Below, piece by piece: positions 21,043-32,297 of a DNA stretch of 64,000 nucleotides. Below the pieces are notes generated by a model. It did no database searches. It was not told where the DNA came from and saw nothing but the letters and a program-made list of their open reading frames with translations. Each line of letters starts with the position of its first letter. Within the stretch, counting starts at the first letter, position 1. This DNA comes from Sesamum alatum (taxonomy: Eukaryota > Streptophyta > Magnoliopsida > Lamiales > Pedaliaceae), in the NCBI GenBank assembly GCA_034509735.1, contig JACGWO010000005.1:16977264-17041263 (forward strand), in the 5' to 3' direction. Position numbers and translations under genes: made by a program.

Positions 21043-21146
21043 TAAGGAGCCATGGCAAAATGCCATGGAGGGATCGGGAATATACAAAATCTCGTCTTAA
21101 AATCCGACCATGTAGGCGGAATATAAATCCGGCCATGTAGGCGGAT

Positions 21147-21170
21147 ATTATTATTATTATTATTATTATT
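21147..21170. repeat. (ATT)8 microsatellite
   Basis: Eight perfect ATT units at the junction between the viral fragment and host DNA. Confidence 0.95.
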
Positions 21171-21189
21171 AACACAGTTTATGATGTTT

Positions 21190-21342
21190 ACATAAACATA
21201 ACACCAAACCAGATTGCTAAAATGTGGTTTTCTTTTTACTAGCCCAAGATCAACTCAACCCATCCTTAGTGTACTAGTTGCGTTGCGGTTTGGATTGGAC
21301 CGATCGATTAGGGCGACCAGATGATTTTGTTGAACACCTCTA
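21190..21342 (-). mobile_element. hAT-like transposon terminal fragment
   Basis: The reverse complement begins TAGAGGTGTTCAACAAAAT and matches 22561-22720 over about 150 bp with roughly 20-25% differences. TAGGGGTGTTCA-type ends are common in plant hAT elements. Only one end remains. Confidence 0.5.
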
Positions 21343-22560
21343 GGTTGTGTACCAAGAATAGTTCTAAACAAAAAAATCTACTTTTGAGGTGTGACACGCG
21401 ACATACTTTAAATGTAGATAGCAAATGGGGCAATCACATTGACTTCAATGTGGACGATTCTGCCGCCAAGTTAATGTTGGTTGTTCTTTTTTCTAATTGA
21501 AAATAATCAACTTTATTAATAAAAAATAAAGTGATTACATTAAATCATGTCGTCTATCAGTATCGAATAGATACAATTACAAACGATCATATAAAAATCA
21601 CAGATAAACTAATACCTAGCTATTATACCAACAAATAATACATATTATATAGTAAAAATAACATCAACTCATACAGAGATTTGAACTCATGACCTTTCAA
21701 ATTATTGGGCCTCAACATCGCGAATTAAATTAACCCTAAGTACATATTTTGGCCTTTGTTCAGTGCATGTGTAGTGTGTTATTATGTTTGATTGCTTTCT
21801 CGTTTCCCTGCGGCCTAGTGATTAGGGTCTAAACACTTTATTTGGTGGTTTGTCATTTTCGTTTATAATATATCTCGTCGCTTATTAATGAAAAAACAAG
21901 AAAAAAAAAAGACCCACAAAGTAGCATAGAATAGGCTTTATTGCGTTTCGAGTACTGTAGTTATAAGTGCTTCATATTTTGATTTTTTTAAGTAATGTGT
22001 CTTCAAATAAAACTGACACGTAATTTGTACGTGTCAATTTTTGATAAATTTAAAATTTTTCAACCAAGTGTATCATTAAATTGCAAGATTTATAAAAATA
22101 GTAAATCAAATTATAAAGATTATTTTTCAAAGAATTAAAACGTGAAACACCTTTCGTATTTTAGAGACATAAAACGTGAAACACCTATAATTATATTACC
22201 AAAATTACAATATAGCCCATGGGATGTCCATCCAAACAACTATAATGAAAATCGATAACACAAAATTTAAAAGCATGAGGAATTTTTAAAAAAATTATAA
22301 CCCAATATTAAAAAAAATCACAAGAGAGCACATTTTTCTTCTTGACTACGATTCACTCATAGTCCTAATATAGGGGAAAGACTAAATGTGAGGATCTTGA
22401 AGAAATCATTTTTTTTAAAAAATTATTGTGAATTTTGATTTATTTTTTATTAGACAAGACAAGTTTAGACCAAAAACTTGAATAGCCCTAGGTCGAGGCC
22501 AAGCCCTGTCGACCGCTAGGGCATGATGGGCCTACTTCTGTGCTTGTTGAAAACTATAAT
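21343..22560. other. Intergenic DNA, no gene seen
   Basis: AT-rich sequence without a convincing frame. 21993-22225 is similar to 23826-24052, the DNA just upstream of the isomerase gene. Confidence 0.5.
21993..22225. repeat. Direct repeat of the isomerase upstream region, distal copy
   Basis: Shares GTGTCAATTTTTGATA, AAGATTTATAAAAATA, AAAACGTGAAACACC and ATAGCCCATGGGA, in the same order, with 23826-24052. A hAT-like element lies between the two copies. Confidence 0.65.
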
Positions 22561-23815
22561 TAGGGGTGTTCAACAAAATTGTTAGGTCGCCCCAATCAAT
22601 CTGACCAACCCAAACCGCACCGCAATTAGCGGGCTAAGGATGGTTTCGATTGGTCTTGGGCTAATAAAAAAAATATTATATTTTAGTAATCGGGTTTAGT
22701 TTTATGTTTACATAGACAGCATAAATATACAAGAATTTTTCATATGTTTATACAAATGCTTTTATAATACATTAACTGATATTCAAAATAATAATAATAT
22801 TTACGATATATTTTATTAGTATTGTACAATGTGTGTGTGTATAAATATATAAATGACATCAATTTGTTGACTAATTCTTGGTTATTGGTAATATTCTATA
22901 ATTTTTATGTCATTCATAATGCAAGATTTTGAAATAGACAATATTTTCATTTTGTTACAATATGTTTCCATAATCAACTTATTTTATTTAAAATAATGTT
23001 TGTTTAATATTTATATATGATATGATAAGTTTCTTATATAATTTAATTCGAAATAAGAACATTTATCACAATCTTTTTCATAAAAAATCGAAAAGATTTT
23101 TTTTATATTTATTTGTATTCTTTTATTATAAATATATAATCATGTATAAGTGTTCCTTTTATACTTGTTTATATTCTTCTATAATAAATATATAAATAAG
23201 ATCAATTAATTAACTAATTCTTGATTATTGGTAAAATTATATATTTTTTTATGCTATTGATAAATTCAAGAGCTTGAAATAAACAATATTTTTTGTTACA
23301 ATATACTTTCATAAATATCTTATTTTATTTCAAATAATGTTTGTTTAATTATACGGTTATGATAAATTTCTTATATAATTTAATTCAAAAAAAGAACTTT
23401 TTTCACAATCTTATTCATAAAAAATTGGAATTTTTTTTATATTTATTTGTATCCTGTTATAATAAGTATATAACCATGCATAGATTTTTTTTTATATTTA
23501 TTTGTATTGTTCTATAATTGATATCTCATATATTTACATTGTTACTAATTTTCACTACAAGAAAATACATTTATTATGATAAAATAATTGTAATAAAATT
23601 ATAAATTATCACATAATAATAATATGATTGTACAGATGATTGACTCTATATTGAAAACCGCAAAAATCGCACCAACTCGCTCAACCAATTAGACAGCAAA
23701 GTGCAATTTTGATGATTGTTGATTTGGACTTGGGCTAAGTTTTCTAAAAATTGCAAATTTGGATTAATTCAAAAAATTATCTAAATTAGTTCAACCCGCA
23801 CCACGTACACTCCTA
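22561..23815. mobile_element. hAT-like non-autonomous element (candidate)
   Basis: Left end TAGGGGTGTTCAACAAAA; right end reads TAGGAGTGTACGTGG on the other strand, giving imperfect terminal inverted repeats. The interior is very AT-rich with no coding capacity. The 8-bp flanks (ACTATAAT, CTTAGGAT) match poorly, so the boundaries are tentative. A CACTA-like motif CACTACAAGAAAA lies at 23553-23565. Confidence 0.4.
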
Positions 23816-23825
23816 CTTAGGATTC

Positions 23826-24052
23826 ATGTGTGTCCTCCAATTTAAGTTGGTACATAACTTGCATGTGTCAATTTTTGATACATTTCAAATTTTTCGATAA
23901 ATTGTAATTCTTATTTTTTGGGTACTTCAACAAAGTGTAATTGTGTCCTTGAATTGAAAGATTTATAAAAATAATAAATCAATTTCTTAAAGGATTAAAA
24001 CGTGAAACACCTACAATTAGGTTATAAAGTTACAATATATAGCCCATGGGAA
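23826..24052 (+). repeat. Direct repeat copy adjoining the isomerase gene (promoter-proximal)
   Basis: Ends 115 bp before the isomerase ATG, so it probably contains promoter DNA. TATAAAAATA (about 23951) and TATAAAG (about 24023) are TATA-like options. Confidence 0.5.
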
Positions 24053-24167
24053 TGTGGGCTATGCCATCCGAAGCCGGAGCCGACTTCTTTTTATTTCAAT
24101 CGGACCCGCTGCTTTGGAAATCTCACCTCCCTCTTAAAACACTCTACTGTGCGTAAAAAGTGTGGGG

Positions 24168-24917
24168 ATGTGCACTATAGAGAAACGCGGCGATCTCTTC
24201 ATCCTCACAATCACCGGCAACGATGAGCACCGGCTGAACCCGACCCTGATCGACTCCATTCGGGCCGCACTTAACCGGGCCAAGTCCGAGTCCGAATCCA
24301 TGGGCCCCACTGCTCTCATCACAACCGCCGATGGCAAGTTCTTCTCCAATGGCTACGACCTGTCATGGGCTTTCTCAGACCGGGCCCAAGCACAAGCACG
24401 GTCCAAGGTTGTGTCTAAGAAATTCCGGCTATTGGTGGCGGACCTCATCTCCCTCCCCATGCCAACAATCGCCGCCGTAACCGGCCACGCTTCGGCCGCC
24501 GGGTTCATCCTCGCCCTCAGCCATGACTACCTCCTCATGCGAAAGGACCGAGGGTTTCTGTACATGAGTGAGCTCGACATCAAGCACAAAATCCCCCTCT
24601 GGTTTATGTCAATTTTTAAGAGCAAGATTGCCTCTCCCAAAGTGTGGAGGGATGTGGTTTTGAAGGCGGCGAAGATCCCGGCCGCAACAGGGGTGGAGTG
24701 GGGAATTGTGGATTCGGCCCACGAGAATGCTGAGAAGACTGTGGAGGCTGCGGTGAGGCTGGGCATGGATTTGGTGAGGAGGAAATGGGACGGGCAAGTG
24801 TATGCCGACAACCGGAGGACTGTGGTCGCCGACGTCTTGGCTGTGCTCGGGTCGGATGAGACGGTGGGGGATTCTGGCGATAATGTGGACGAGAGTAAGA
24901 GGGTTTCAAGATTATGA
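24168..24917 (+). CDS. ECI: Peroxisomal delta3,delta2-enoyl-CoA isomerase
   Basis: A crotonase-fold enzyme that moves cis-3 or trans-3 double bonds to trans-2 in enoyl-CoA, so that unsaturated fatty acids can pass through peroxisomal beta-oxidation. 249 codons in a single open exon. Oxyanion-hole blocks are GKFFSNGYDL (residues 56-65) and GHASAAG (106-112), followed by ALSHDY. The YMSELDI block (132-138) holds a Glu (135) at the usual catalytic position. The protein ends in SRL (247-249), a canonical PTS1 signal. The ATG at 24168 (MCTIEKRG) is preferred; a GTG two codons upstream is only a frame extension. Length suits the plant family. It is the only intact host gene here, surrounded by mobile DNA. 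Paralogous enoyl-CoA hydratases are less likely given the ECI-type blocks. Confidence 0.93.
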   Translation: MCTIEKRGDLFILTITGNDEHRLNPTLIDSIRAALNRAKSESESMGPTALITTADGKFFSNGYDLSWAFSDRAQAQARSKVVSKKFRLLVADLISLPMPTIAAVTGHASAAGFILALSHDYLLMRKDRGFLYMSELDIKHKIPLWFMSIFKSKIASPKVWRDVVLKAAKIPAATGVEWGIVDSAHENAEKTVEAAVRLGMDLVRRKWDGQVYADNRRTVVADVLAVLGSDETVGDSGDNVDESKRVSRL

Positions 24918-25491
24918 ATCAAGTTCTTCCATTTGTGTGAATTATGTGGAAATTAAATGGAATTGACTCTCAGTATACTTCATATGATTGGAATGTGTTT
25001 GGTAGACTTGTTAGTAGTTGTATGCTTGAAGTAATCATCAGGTGTGAGAATTCGCAGCAGATATTGATGCTATTTGAGATAATAGTGGCAATATATTGTT
25101 GGTAGGAAATAATTTTGTATACATAATTCCGACATATATTGTTTTTCTTTCTTTTTTTTTTTTCTCTTTTTTTTTTTGTTTATTGTTAGATGAGTATATA
25201 TAAACTCAAATATTAATTTATAAACATCAATACTTATAAATTAACGACCATATTTAAAATAAACAAACAAACAAGACATTACTATTTGAAATAAACCTTA
25301 ATATGTCAATTTTATTAATAACAAGTTGGTTAGAGAAAGCTTATAACTTTTTATTTTAATGAAATTAATTTAAGTAGATAAAAACATAAGTTGTAAATCA
25401 AAATAGCACATTTCAACTCATTTAGTCTATTTTAGCAAAAAGTTCGTAAGTATTTAAGTTTATCTATTGCAAACACCCCGTGTGTTCTTTA
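24918..25491. other. Downstream DNA of the isomerase gene, no gene seen
   Basis: AT-rich. It holds a T-rich run at about 25142-25183 and no convincing frame. It probably contains the 3' UTR, but no clear polyadenylation signal stands out. Confidence 0.5.
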
Positions 25492-25738
25492 TGTTGTTCA
25501 AATATTAATATTAAATAATTTTTCTTTATAACAGTTTAATCTTATTGATGGTCATTTAATATGGTATTAGAGTTAAGCCAAACAAAGAGTTTTGAGTTTG
25601 AATCTCATTACCCCTAATTTATAAAAGAAAAGATTTATGTGTAGGGTTTGTACGTGAGGGGGGCATTTAAGATAGTAATATTAAATGATCTCATCTCTAA
25701 CTACCTAAACTTTTAAAAGAGATGGTCGTTTACTAACA
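25492..25738 (+). mobile_element. TRIM-like miniature LTR retroelement (candidate)
   Basis: Two similar direct repeats of about 70 bp (25492-25561, 25665-25738) share AATATTAATATTAAAT/TAATATTAAATGAT near the start and GATGGTC(A/G)TTTA at the end. They flank about 100 bp that begins with TGGTATTAGAG (25562-25572), a tRNA-Met primer-site variant. Layout and size fit a TRIM. It abuts the CACTA end. Confidence 0.5.
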
Positions 25739-28077
25739 CTATAGAAAATGCGGGATTTAGCGGGGACAAGGTGACCGTTCCAATCCAAATTCCGGGTCCA
25801 AATTGGAACGGCCATAGGAACTCTTGAGGAGCGAAAACCCATCGCTGACATCACATTCATATTATGCCAAATCAAAACACATTAACGGCATGACCGTTAC
25901 AATTACCGTGTAAATGTCGTGTTACAAATTGTCTTTCAATACCCGTTCCAGAAAGGGAACGAAATTTTTTTGTATCACATGTTGGAACACTTGTATTGGA
26001 GTTGGAACGGCCTGTTGATGGAAAATGCTAACAGTTCTAAATGTCATGCCACCAACTGTTACAAAAGGGGAACGTGGGAAAGACTGTTCCCAAAAAAAAA
26101 AAAAAAAAAACAATTTGAGACGGTTTTGCTCCTAATGAATCGTTGTAGTACGATTATCGTTCCTAATTCTGGTAATTGTCCAATTGACTTTGTGTTTCAA
26201 GAACCGTTCCTACATGAGTTACAATAAGCCACGACCTTCATAGATAGAAAATTTTGTATTATAAGAACCCTTCCAAAAGCAACACAATGGCTAGATTACA
26301 ATGGTTATTTTTGTATTTCAGTTACCTTTCCAATTGATGTTACAAGTGGTAACCGTTTCCGTAGATAGAAGATGTTGTATTACAATCACCATTCAAAATA
26401 CACTGCACCGGCTAAATTTCAATGGCTATTTTTCTGTGTCAGTTACCGCTCTGGAAATCGTTCCTAAATATAGTGCAACGGTTATACTCTAACGGCTAGT
26501 TATGGAGTTCCAATTATCATTCTAATGCCCTTTTTAAATTTTTTTATATATATGTTACCTTAATTTCATTTCTCTCACTCACTCTCTTGCATCCTTATAC
26601 ATATAAACAAAAATATCATCAATCTCTGTTTAATTTTCATTAATCTTTGAAGCTGATTTGTTTAGGTAACAATTTGAAATTATTTTTTATTGATTAAAGT
26701 GCACGCAGTTAATTGGTTGGATATGTATTAATTTGTTTTGCTTATTTAACTTTTTCGATTGCATATATATGTATATGTATGTGTAGGACTCATCATGTTC
26801 AGACAATTGAAGAGATATATGTATGATAGGGACCTATTGGGTGTGACGCTGGAGTTTGAGGATGATGTTACTGCATTTCTTGAATGGGTCAAGTCTTAGC
26901 ATGCATATACAGACAACGAGAAGATTAAGTGTCCATGTTGGAAGTGAAAAACGAAAGGTTCAAAATACTGGATGAAGTAAATTTCGACTTGTATATAAAA
27001 GGGGGCGAGGAGAGGGTCTAGGAGTACTTTGATGCCGTGACCGTACCGCTTGTGCAGCAGCAACAAACTCCAGCCATTCAGGAGGAGGATATTACGCACG
27101 TAGAGGATGATTTTTGATGCTGCCGGGCCAGCTTTTTGGTCTTCTTACTACAGTACGAAGAAATTGATAAGAGACTTGGGTTTATTGGTTCAGAAGATTG
27201 ATGCGTGTAAAAATGACCGCATACTGTACTGGAAGGACGACATTGATCTGGACTACTGCAAGTTTTATGGAGAAACTAGGTACAAGTCGACTAGGGTGAC
27301 AAATCCTAGTTGCAAGAAGGCCCCCTATGCTATTCGTAGGCACCTGCCGCTTAACCCTCGACTGTAGAGGGTGTATGTTTCGAAAGCAACTGTCGAGCAC
27401 ATGATGTGGCATGCCAGATTCTAAGCTCGACCACGCTGGATGTCACCAAGCTACAAGAATTGGAAGACAGTGTAGCTGTCACCTTGTCCAATCTCGAGAG
27501 AATATTTGCTCCGTCTTTTTTCGACTTAATGGAGCACCTAATTGTTGACCTTCTATATGAGACGCCTGTTGGAGGGTCTGTGTAATACATGTGGATGTAC
27601 CCATTTGAGAGGTAAGTACACAAGAAAATTTAGTTTTTTTTTATATATATATAGTTTTGGTGTCATCTATATTTTAATAAATATTCGTACAAATAGATTC
27701 CTCCGTGATTTGAAGAAGAAGGTGAAAACAAAGCACACATCGAGGCGTCAATTGTGAAGGCATACATTGTCGAAGAAATCGGGCTTTTCACTTTCCACTA
27801 CTTTGAGCTGCACATTATTAGCAAGCGAAGTAGACCCGGTCTAAACAATGATCTCACGAGCAATGACGATCGAATCCAATGGTCAATTTTCAACCACCTG
27901 GGCGAGCAAGCGGTGCCTGAAAGAAGAGGTGGCTCAGCGCTCCAGAACTTCACATAATCAAGATGTACGTGCTATGCAATTGTGGAATAGCAACGCCATA
28001 CTACGAGTAAGTGTACAGATACATATATATAGTTGTTTCAAATCATGGGAATTTGAACATATATATTTATAATTATC
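25737..28077 (+). mobile_element. CACTA (En/Spm) transposon fragment 1
   Basis: Begins CACTATAGAAAATGCGGG, a CACTA terminus, followed by many CCGTTCC/GGAACGG subterminal motifs in both orientations (25775-26470), typical of this superfamily. A decayed Tnp2-type transposase follows (26795 onward). It is cut at 28077 by copia E2; no other end is seen on this strand. Confidence 0.8.
26795..28077 (+). pseudogene. CACTA transposase (Tnp2 family) remnant
   Basis: Opens at ATG 26795 with a transposase-associated N-terminal domain (MYDRDLLGVTLEFEDDV), which stops at about 26897. The Tnp2 core piece ILYWKDDIDLDYCKF is at 27107-27367. From about 27423 the frame skips to a DUF4218-like part (LERIFAPSFFDLMEHLIV, then MWMYPFER). 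The central catalytic region is therefore deleted. Stops at 27365-27367 and 27421-27423 and an intron-like gap at 27610-27700 are visible. Tnp2 cuts and pastes the element; this copy cannot. Confidence 0.8.
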
Positions 28078-30060
28078 TGTTAGAATAGGTGACCATGTAA
28101 GCCAATTTTGGCAGGGATATGTAACCTATGTCTAGACAATTTCAGGTGTTTGATAAAAACATTTATTAATAAAGAAGTGAAAATTCATATGGCAATACTT
28201 TGTTTACGTTCACTTATATCTGCATTTACATTTCTGTTCACTACGCAAACAAAGCCCACGGACTGAGAATCGATTTCGGGGACTGGGACTACGCTTGGAG
28301 GTAGGTCCACGAAATCAGTCTTACCGAATCAGTCCGGAAATCTCCAAGTCAAGGAATCCCGAAAATGGGTACCGGGATTCCCTTTGAGACTTGCACTAAG
28401 CATCTGCTGTCGTATTTCATCGACGGGTGACGAAGGTCGTCTAAGCAGTGTTAGTGGGTCAGCACGCTAGGAAGCAGCTGACTGAGGTGACTCGCGGGAA
28501 CCGTCTTACGGAGGACCTTGAGTATGGTCAGCAAGGTATGACGTGTATTCCCGGTTCCAACGGTACAGGCCAAGTCCTTTGACTTGAGGAACTGCTGAGT
28601 TTACCTGTGCATCAGGTCTGTATCTTAGATATGGTGAGAGATTGCCAAAATACTCTTGAGTAGTCATAAGCCATGTCTAGTACAGCTCGGGTGTACAGAG
28701 TGACAGTAGTTTCCAAGAAAGGATCTGTCTCCTGTCAAAAGGTATTGACAGTTGAGTCTCATCTATGCTCTGTGTCTTGTCCCTAAAATCTGTGGCCACA
28801 GTAACTGAACAGAAGGGAAGGTTTCCCTTGCGGCGTTTAGTAAGGATAGACCGACACTTAGGTCCAAAATGGGTACCTGCATTTTCCGTGCCCTAGACTC
28901 TGAGTGATGAGATCGAAGACAGAAGGACAAGTGTACTGTTAGAGCCTAAATGTTCATCCCCCAATATTTCACCTAGTCTCTAGTGCCATGGACCGTTGCT
29001 AGATGGCCACCCATGGTAACGGACGGATTCTAGGAATCCGACCAAGTCTAGCTGAATGGTGAACCTAAAGAGTCACACACTATCCACACACACTTAGTAT
29101 TTAATTTGGAATTAAATATTGGAGTAAAGGAATGATTAAATTAGATTTAATCGGGTCCTATATTTTCTTGGAGAAATTAATTCCTTCTATTTGATAAAGG
29201 GAATTAAATTAATAAATTGGATTTATTAAGGGAATTGATTTAATGGGCCAAGAATAAATATTAATATTTATTTATTATATTTATTTGGCCTTTTGGAATA
29301 TTTGATGGGATTTAAATATTCCATTAAATTTAAATCAACGGTTGAGATGGAAAGGGGAGATGGAAGGCTAGGATTTGTTTGACTAGGTCAAACACTAGTT
29401 TGATTAGGACTTTGACTAGGTCAAAATCCTAGTCAAATTAGGGTTCTTAGAGTTGGAGTTTAAAGAGGATTAAACTCCTCCTCTATAAATACCTCTAGCT
29501 TCCAACTATTGCATGATGATGATTCTTGAAATCACACACACAACACACACTCCCCCCTCTCCTACATCTCGTCCGCCCCTCTCTCTCTCACTCTCCAAGA
29601 AAATTATTTCTTGTTCTTTTGTTCTTGGAACATTAGAACTAAGGAAGATTAGTCCCGTTAATTCATAACGTGTGATTGATCTATCCTCTCCAAAAATACT
29701 TGTTCGTTGCTAGCACGACGTGCAAGATACGTGGGTGGATCGTGTGTCACGATTTGGAGGGTCTCAAGAACGAGATCTCGGTGCAAAACGGGAACAACGC
29801 GTGTAGCCGTTGAAGACGAAAACGACAACGGGTAGGTCTCGTTTTATTTTTCGTCCCTCTTTATTTTTTCAACTCTATGGCCTCCATGATTTCTTTACAT
29901 ATTATATGATCATGAGATACACCGAACGCCCGGGAACCTCAAGGGTACACCCCTTGAGCGTGTTCTTTTAAATTAAAAGCATGCTTTAATTTTTGTATGT
30001 TTATTTTTATCGCGCTTCCGCATTCGCGCAATTCCCGGGACGATCCACCGATTTCTTTCA
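28078..30060 (+). repeat. E2 5' LTR
   Basis: TGTTAGAATAGGTGACCAT...GATTTCTTTCA, 1983 bp. A TATA box (TATAAATA, 29484-29491) sits about 570 bp from the end, a likely transcription start region. The block conserved among all LTRs is at 28970-29022. Confidence 0.93.
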
Positions 30061-30277
30061 GTGGTATCAGAACCCGGTTCGGTGTATAGGCCTAGGGTTA
30101 ATGTGCGTTCTAAGCATGAAACGTGATATTGGCATGTTTTATATTAAATCTTGATTTTTCTTGATTTTAAGCATGTCGGTTTTATTGCTTTTAATTCGTG
30201 TGAATTTCTGAATGTTGGTATTTTTCTATTTTTCTTGGGAAACGGGGTGGAAAATTGAACGGAAAATGAGAAACGAC

Positions 30278-30770
30278 GCAGCCGGCCAGACGCGCGGAGG
30301 CAAGGGAAGCCTGCGCGCGCCCACCCAGCCGGTCGCGCAGAGGTAGTGCGCAGCCAGGGAGGCTGCGCGCAGGGCAGCGCCTCCAGGCGCGCGCGCACGC
30401 AGACAAGGGTGTCTGCACGCGCGCGCCCGGCAGGCGCGCCTGAGAGTCCGCGCGCGGACGGACTCTGGGCAGCGCCGCCAGGCGCGCGCACACAGACGGA
30501 GGAGTCTGCGCGCGCACGCCCGGCAGGCGTGCCCAGTGCACGTCTGCGCGCGCACTGCGCACGGCACGGCCGACAGCCAGCAGTCCAGCGCGCGCGCAAG
30601 GCAAGGGAGCCTGCGCGCGCGATGGCTTGCCGGAATGCCAGGCCGCGCAGCGCGCTGCGGCCAGGCGCGCGTGTACGCAGGCAAGGGGCCTGCGCGCGCA
30701 GGGGCGGCAGGCTGAGCCTGCTGCCCTGTGCGCGCGCCGGCGGGCTGCTGCCGGCGGCGGCGGTGGCTAG
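30278..30770 (+). other. GC-rich tandem-hairpin island in E2 leader
   Basis: About 490 bp of GCGCGC-rich DNA with successive hairpins whose loops are purine-rich: GCAGCC-AGGGA-GGCTGC (30350-30366), GCAGAC-AAGGGT-GTCTGC (30399-30416) and CAGAC-GGAGGA-GTCTG (30493-30508), among others. Long frames here are low-complexity artefacts. Confidence 0.75.
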
Positions 30771-31497
30771 GGTTTCAAAACCCTAGCAGTGTTTTTCTTT
30801 TATTTTTTTAATTATTTTCAGTTTTAATTTTTGAATTAATTCTGAAAAATCATTTTTTGGGTTCAGTTATGCCTATTTTTCTAAAGACATTATTTTAGGA
30901 GTAAAATAAATTGGATTTGGAATCCCGGGGTTATTTTACTTAAAATAATGAGGAAAGGTTTTCCTAAAACGAGAAAATATTATTACCAATATTTTTGTTT
31001 TATTTTTTCACGCGTTATGCACATATTCATTTATTATTTTGGATATTCATGATTGGATATCATGTGTTGTTGGTATATTGTGATTATATGATTGAATCAT
31101 GTGATTATGTGTGTTGGATGGAAATGGATGATCACGAGCCCTAGACCGGATGCATGGTTTATTTTCTGTTGGGCCTGTGTGCCTCTTTTTACTGCTTTCT
31201 CCTTCTCTCTTTCTAGTTGCCTTGGAATAATAAGGCATTCTACCTCCCTCCTTATGTACTCCCCCGGGTTTTCGCTGGGGTTTCTATTTTTTAATATGTA
31301 ATGAGAGTAGACTAGGAGTGAGGTTTCTATTTTTGTAATTGGTGGAGAAGAAGGAAGGACAACATGGAGAGCCCAGACGGGACGTCCCTTGGAGTTTTCC
31401 ATGAAGTGAAGAAAGAGAAAAGAGACCAAGGCCCACCAGCATGATGATTGGGTTACTATTAATGTAATAGTATAGGACCAACCCTAGATTGACCATA

Positions 31498-31521
31498 GAT
31501 CCACTGCGGGCTCAGTGGGTC
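31498..31521 (+). other. Conserved leader stem-loop, E2 copy
   Basis: GATCCACTG-CGGGCT-CAGTGGGTC: a 9-bp stem with one wobble pair and the same loop as in the other elements. Confidence 0.6.
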
Positions 31522-32297
31522 ACATAGGATTCGGGTCGTGATCATCCAACAGGGGCGTGCTAGGCTTTAATTTTGCATGTGGTTATGATATTGGATGAAT
31601 GGGTTGTTTATTTATCATATAACTGCTATGGATGGTTTATTTACGCATTATGGATGTACGTGTAGATGTTTATTTATTTGAGATTTCGGTCATTTACTAC
31701 TCTCACATTGGTTGGACCAATGTCAAAATATTAGACCCTAGACAAAGTGGACATAAACTCTAGGAATTTGTCCATGCCTTCCAATCCATGGCATAGTGAG
31801 GAAGCTGCTTTGGGTCAATAGCGTGGTCTCACGAGTTGTGGCACGTTATTGTACTTAAAGGAAGCTGCACTATGTCATGAACGGAAAATGGGCTGCTGCT
31901 ACCTGTCTCACGAGTTGTGGGGGTACCAGTGGGTCTGTGGCTCGGTCGATTGGGTTGGGTCTAACGCCCAATTAACATGATTCGCTTGGAGTCCTCGGGA
32001 TCATGTGAAAGGGTGAGGCAATAATCTTGGGAATCTCGTGGAACGAGAATGGTATGGAATACCTCCCACAGGATCTTTTCCATGCGAATCGTAAAAGCGG
32101 GGTATGAGAAAAATCGCTGTGGATCCCAAGCCCACTTTGAAAGGATTTCCCGAAAATCACATTTGAGAGTACCGTGTTTTCGTATAAATAGTGGGAGGAT
32201 TAAATGACTAAAGTCCATGCATTTAATTATTTTATCAAAACCACCGTCTTTTATTTTCTGCTGATCGCGCGCTGTTTTCTAAAATGTAGATTTTAAA

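Larger units (their letters stand above)
19348..21145 (-). mobile_element. Endogenous pararetrovirus, right part (partial second unit)
   Basis: Continues the viral array after E1. It covers the polyprotein N-terminal part (19348-19964), the movement protein (19965-20972), the primer site (21031-21042) and about 100 bp of the non-coding region. It ends abruptly inside a CCATGTAGGCGG repeat at about 21144, next to an (ATT)n microsatellite. The junction marks the host border of the array or a later deletion. Confidence 0.9.

Noticed and set aside
23553..23565. CACTACAAGAAAA as another CACTA terminus
   Set aside because: No subterminal repeats, transposase or partner end nearby; it may be a remnant but cannot be supported.
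24162..24167. Two extra codons (GTG GGG) before the isomerase ATG
   Set aside because: Plant translation starts at ATG; the ATG at 24168 gives the expected N-terminus.
30144..30786. Long overlapping frames in both strands of the GC-rich island (also 41674-42324, 11927-12256, 49513-49826, 56796-57059)
   Set aside because: Low-complexity Arg/Ala/Pro-rich translations open in many frames at once because GC-rich DNA lacks stop codons; they are retrotransposon leader, not genes.
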